This document shows, piece after piece, positions 7,739 to 8,156 of a stretch of 8,156 nt of DNA. Source of the stretch: Acetobacteraceae bacterium. GTDB lineage: Bacteria > Pseudomonadota > Alphaproteobacteria > Acetobacterales > Acetobacteraceae. The notes beneath the pieces were generated by a model. The model had not been told where the DNA came from, did not search any database, and worked only from the letters and a program-made list of their open reading frames with translations. The position numbers were made by a program, and so were the translations under genes. Position 1 is the first letter of the stretch; each line of letters begins with the position of its first letter. The stretch covers positions 1-8,156 of the forward strand of contig JANXRT010000362.1 in the NCBI GenBank assembly GCA_025356735.1, written 5' to 3'.

Positions 7739-8156
7739 GTGACATTGCCTCTTCACATCAGGCCGCAGCCTTTCCGGCCCAAGGAGGCGCACCCGAAAAA
7801 GGGCGCCCATTCCGATCCCGCGGCGACCGAGGCGTTGCTGGTAGCGGCACGGTCTAACGGACAAACCTCACTGCCAAGCTTCGATGGCGCAGACATTTCG
7901 GTGGAAGGGCTGGGTGAGCGGGTTCGCGGCGCCGCCTGGTGGGATGCGGAGTTCGGCGGCGCCCGCCTCCGCAGCGCGAACCTCGCCGGCGCCAGCCTGC
8001 GCGGCGCCAATCTGTCAGGCGCCGATCTCGCCGCCTGCGACCTCGCCGGCGCGTCCTGCGGCGGCATCACCCTGCACCGGGCGCGGCTGGAGGAGGCCAA
8101 CCTGCAGGGCGCCGACCTGATCGGCGGCATCCTGACCGAGATCGATGCCGGCGAGG
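7739..8156 (+). CDS. Pentapeptide-repeat protein, 5' part (runs off the window)
   Basis: The frame opens after TAA at 7733-7735 and stays open to the right edge (139 full codons). Candidate starts are GTG 7739 and TTG 7745; neither has a strong ribosome-binding site, and TTG 7835 or GTG 7901 are later options. The first 70 or so residues are polar without clear motifs. From about residue 72 come A(D/N)LXX pentapeptides: ARLRS, ANLAG, ASLRG, ANLSG, ADLAA, CDLAG, later ARLEE, ANLQG, ADLIG. Such repeats fold into a right-handed quadrilateral beta-helix; known members include DNA-gyrase protecting proteins, but most have no known role, so none is assigned. No signal peptide is evident. The C-terminus and any further domain lie outside the window. 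Confidence 0.7.
   Translation, partial: MTLPLHIRPQPFRPKEAHPKKGAHSDPAATEALLVAARSNGQTSLPSFDGADISVEGLGERVRGAAWWDAEFGGARLRSANLAGASLRGANLSGADLAACDLAGASCGGITLHRARLEEANLQGADLIGGILTEIDAGE

Noticed and set aside
7781..7787. AAGGAGG as ribosome-binding site for the pentapeptide gene
   Set aside because: No ATG, GTG or TTG lies 4-12 nt downstream in any frame that leads to the pentapeptide repeats; it encodes Lys-Glu in the open frame.
7753..8130. A 125-codon minus-strand frame opposite the pentapeptide gene
   Set aside because: Its regular Ala/Arg/Pro pattern is the antisense shadow of the A(D/N)LXX repeats.

Overview
The window is very GC-rich and almost fully coding, with GTG and TTG starts alongside ATG. 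Gene content (AI-2E-family permease, GlgX, CHASE3/PAS hybrid kinase, single-receiver regulator, CBS and pentapeptide proteins) and the palindromic intergenic repeat of the GGGGCTCTGCCCC / GGGGC..GCCCCTTTG kind suggest an alphaproteobacterium, perhaps Rhodospirillales/Acetobacteraceae. That placement is inference from style; no marker gene is present.

Layout, left to right. (1) 3-1430 (+): 3' part of an AI-2E-family membrane protein with an unusually long cytosolic C-terminal extension. (2) 1493-3646 (+): a complete GlgX glycogen-debranching enzyme. Its start codon lies in a small tandem duplication that creates a 5-codon upstream ORF overlapping the glgX ATG. (3) 3656-3764: a 109-bp element with perfect 15-bp inverted ends and two internal hairpins. 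(4) 3790-6725 (+): a hybrid sensor histidine kinase (TM-CHASE3-TM-PAS-PAS-HisKA-HATPase-REC-REC), split by a one-base frameshift within the second membrane helix. (5) 6747-7127 (+): a single-domain response regulator 21 nt downstream, probably co-transcribed. (6) 7105-7404 (+): a 99-codon small ORF of unknown function overlapping the regulator's end. (7) 7392-7640 (-): a short one-CBS-domain protein, convergent with (6), with an in-frame amber codon between its first CBS-like codons and a well-placed upstream ATG with Shine-Dalgarno. (8) 7739-8156 (+): 5' part of a pentapeptide-repeat protein, divergent from (7) and cut by the window end.

How they work together. Genes 4-5 (and possibly 6) form a two-component phosphorelay module: a membrane kinase senses through periplasmic CHASE3, autophosphorylates and feeds two fused receivers and a separate diffusible one. 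There is no DNA-binding output domain in the window, so the output is unknown. GlgX is metabolically separate (alpha-glucan turnover) and no other glycogen or trehalose gene is visible. The AI-2E-family protein, CBS protein and pentapeptide protein have no evident link to these. I see ordinary families with several local lesions or rearrangements, not a clearly new system. The items most worth checking are the glgX leader duplication, the kinase frameshift and the CBS amber codon.
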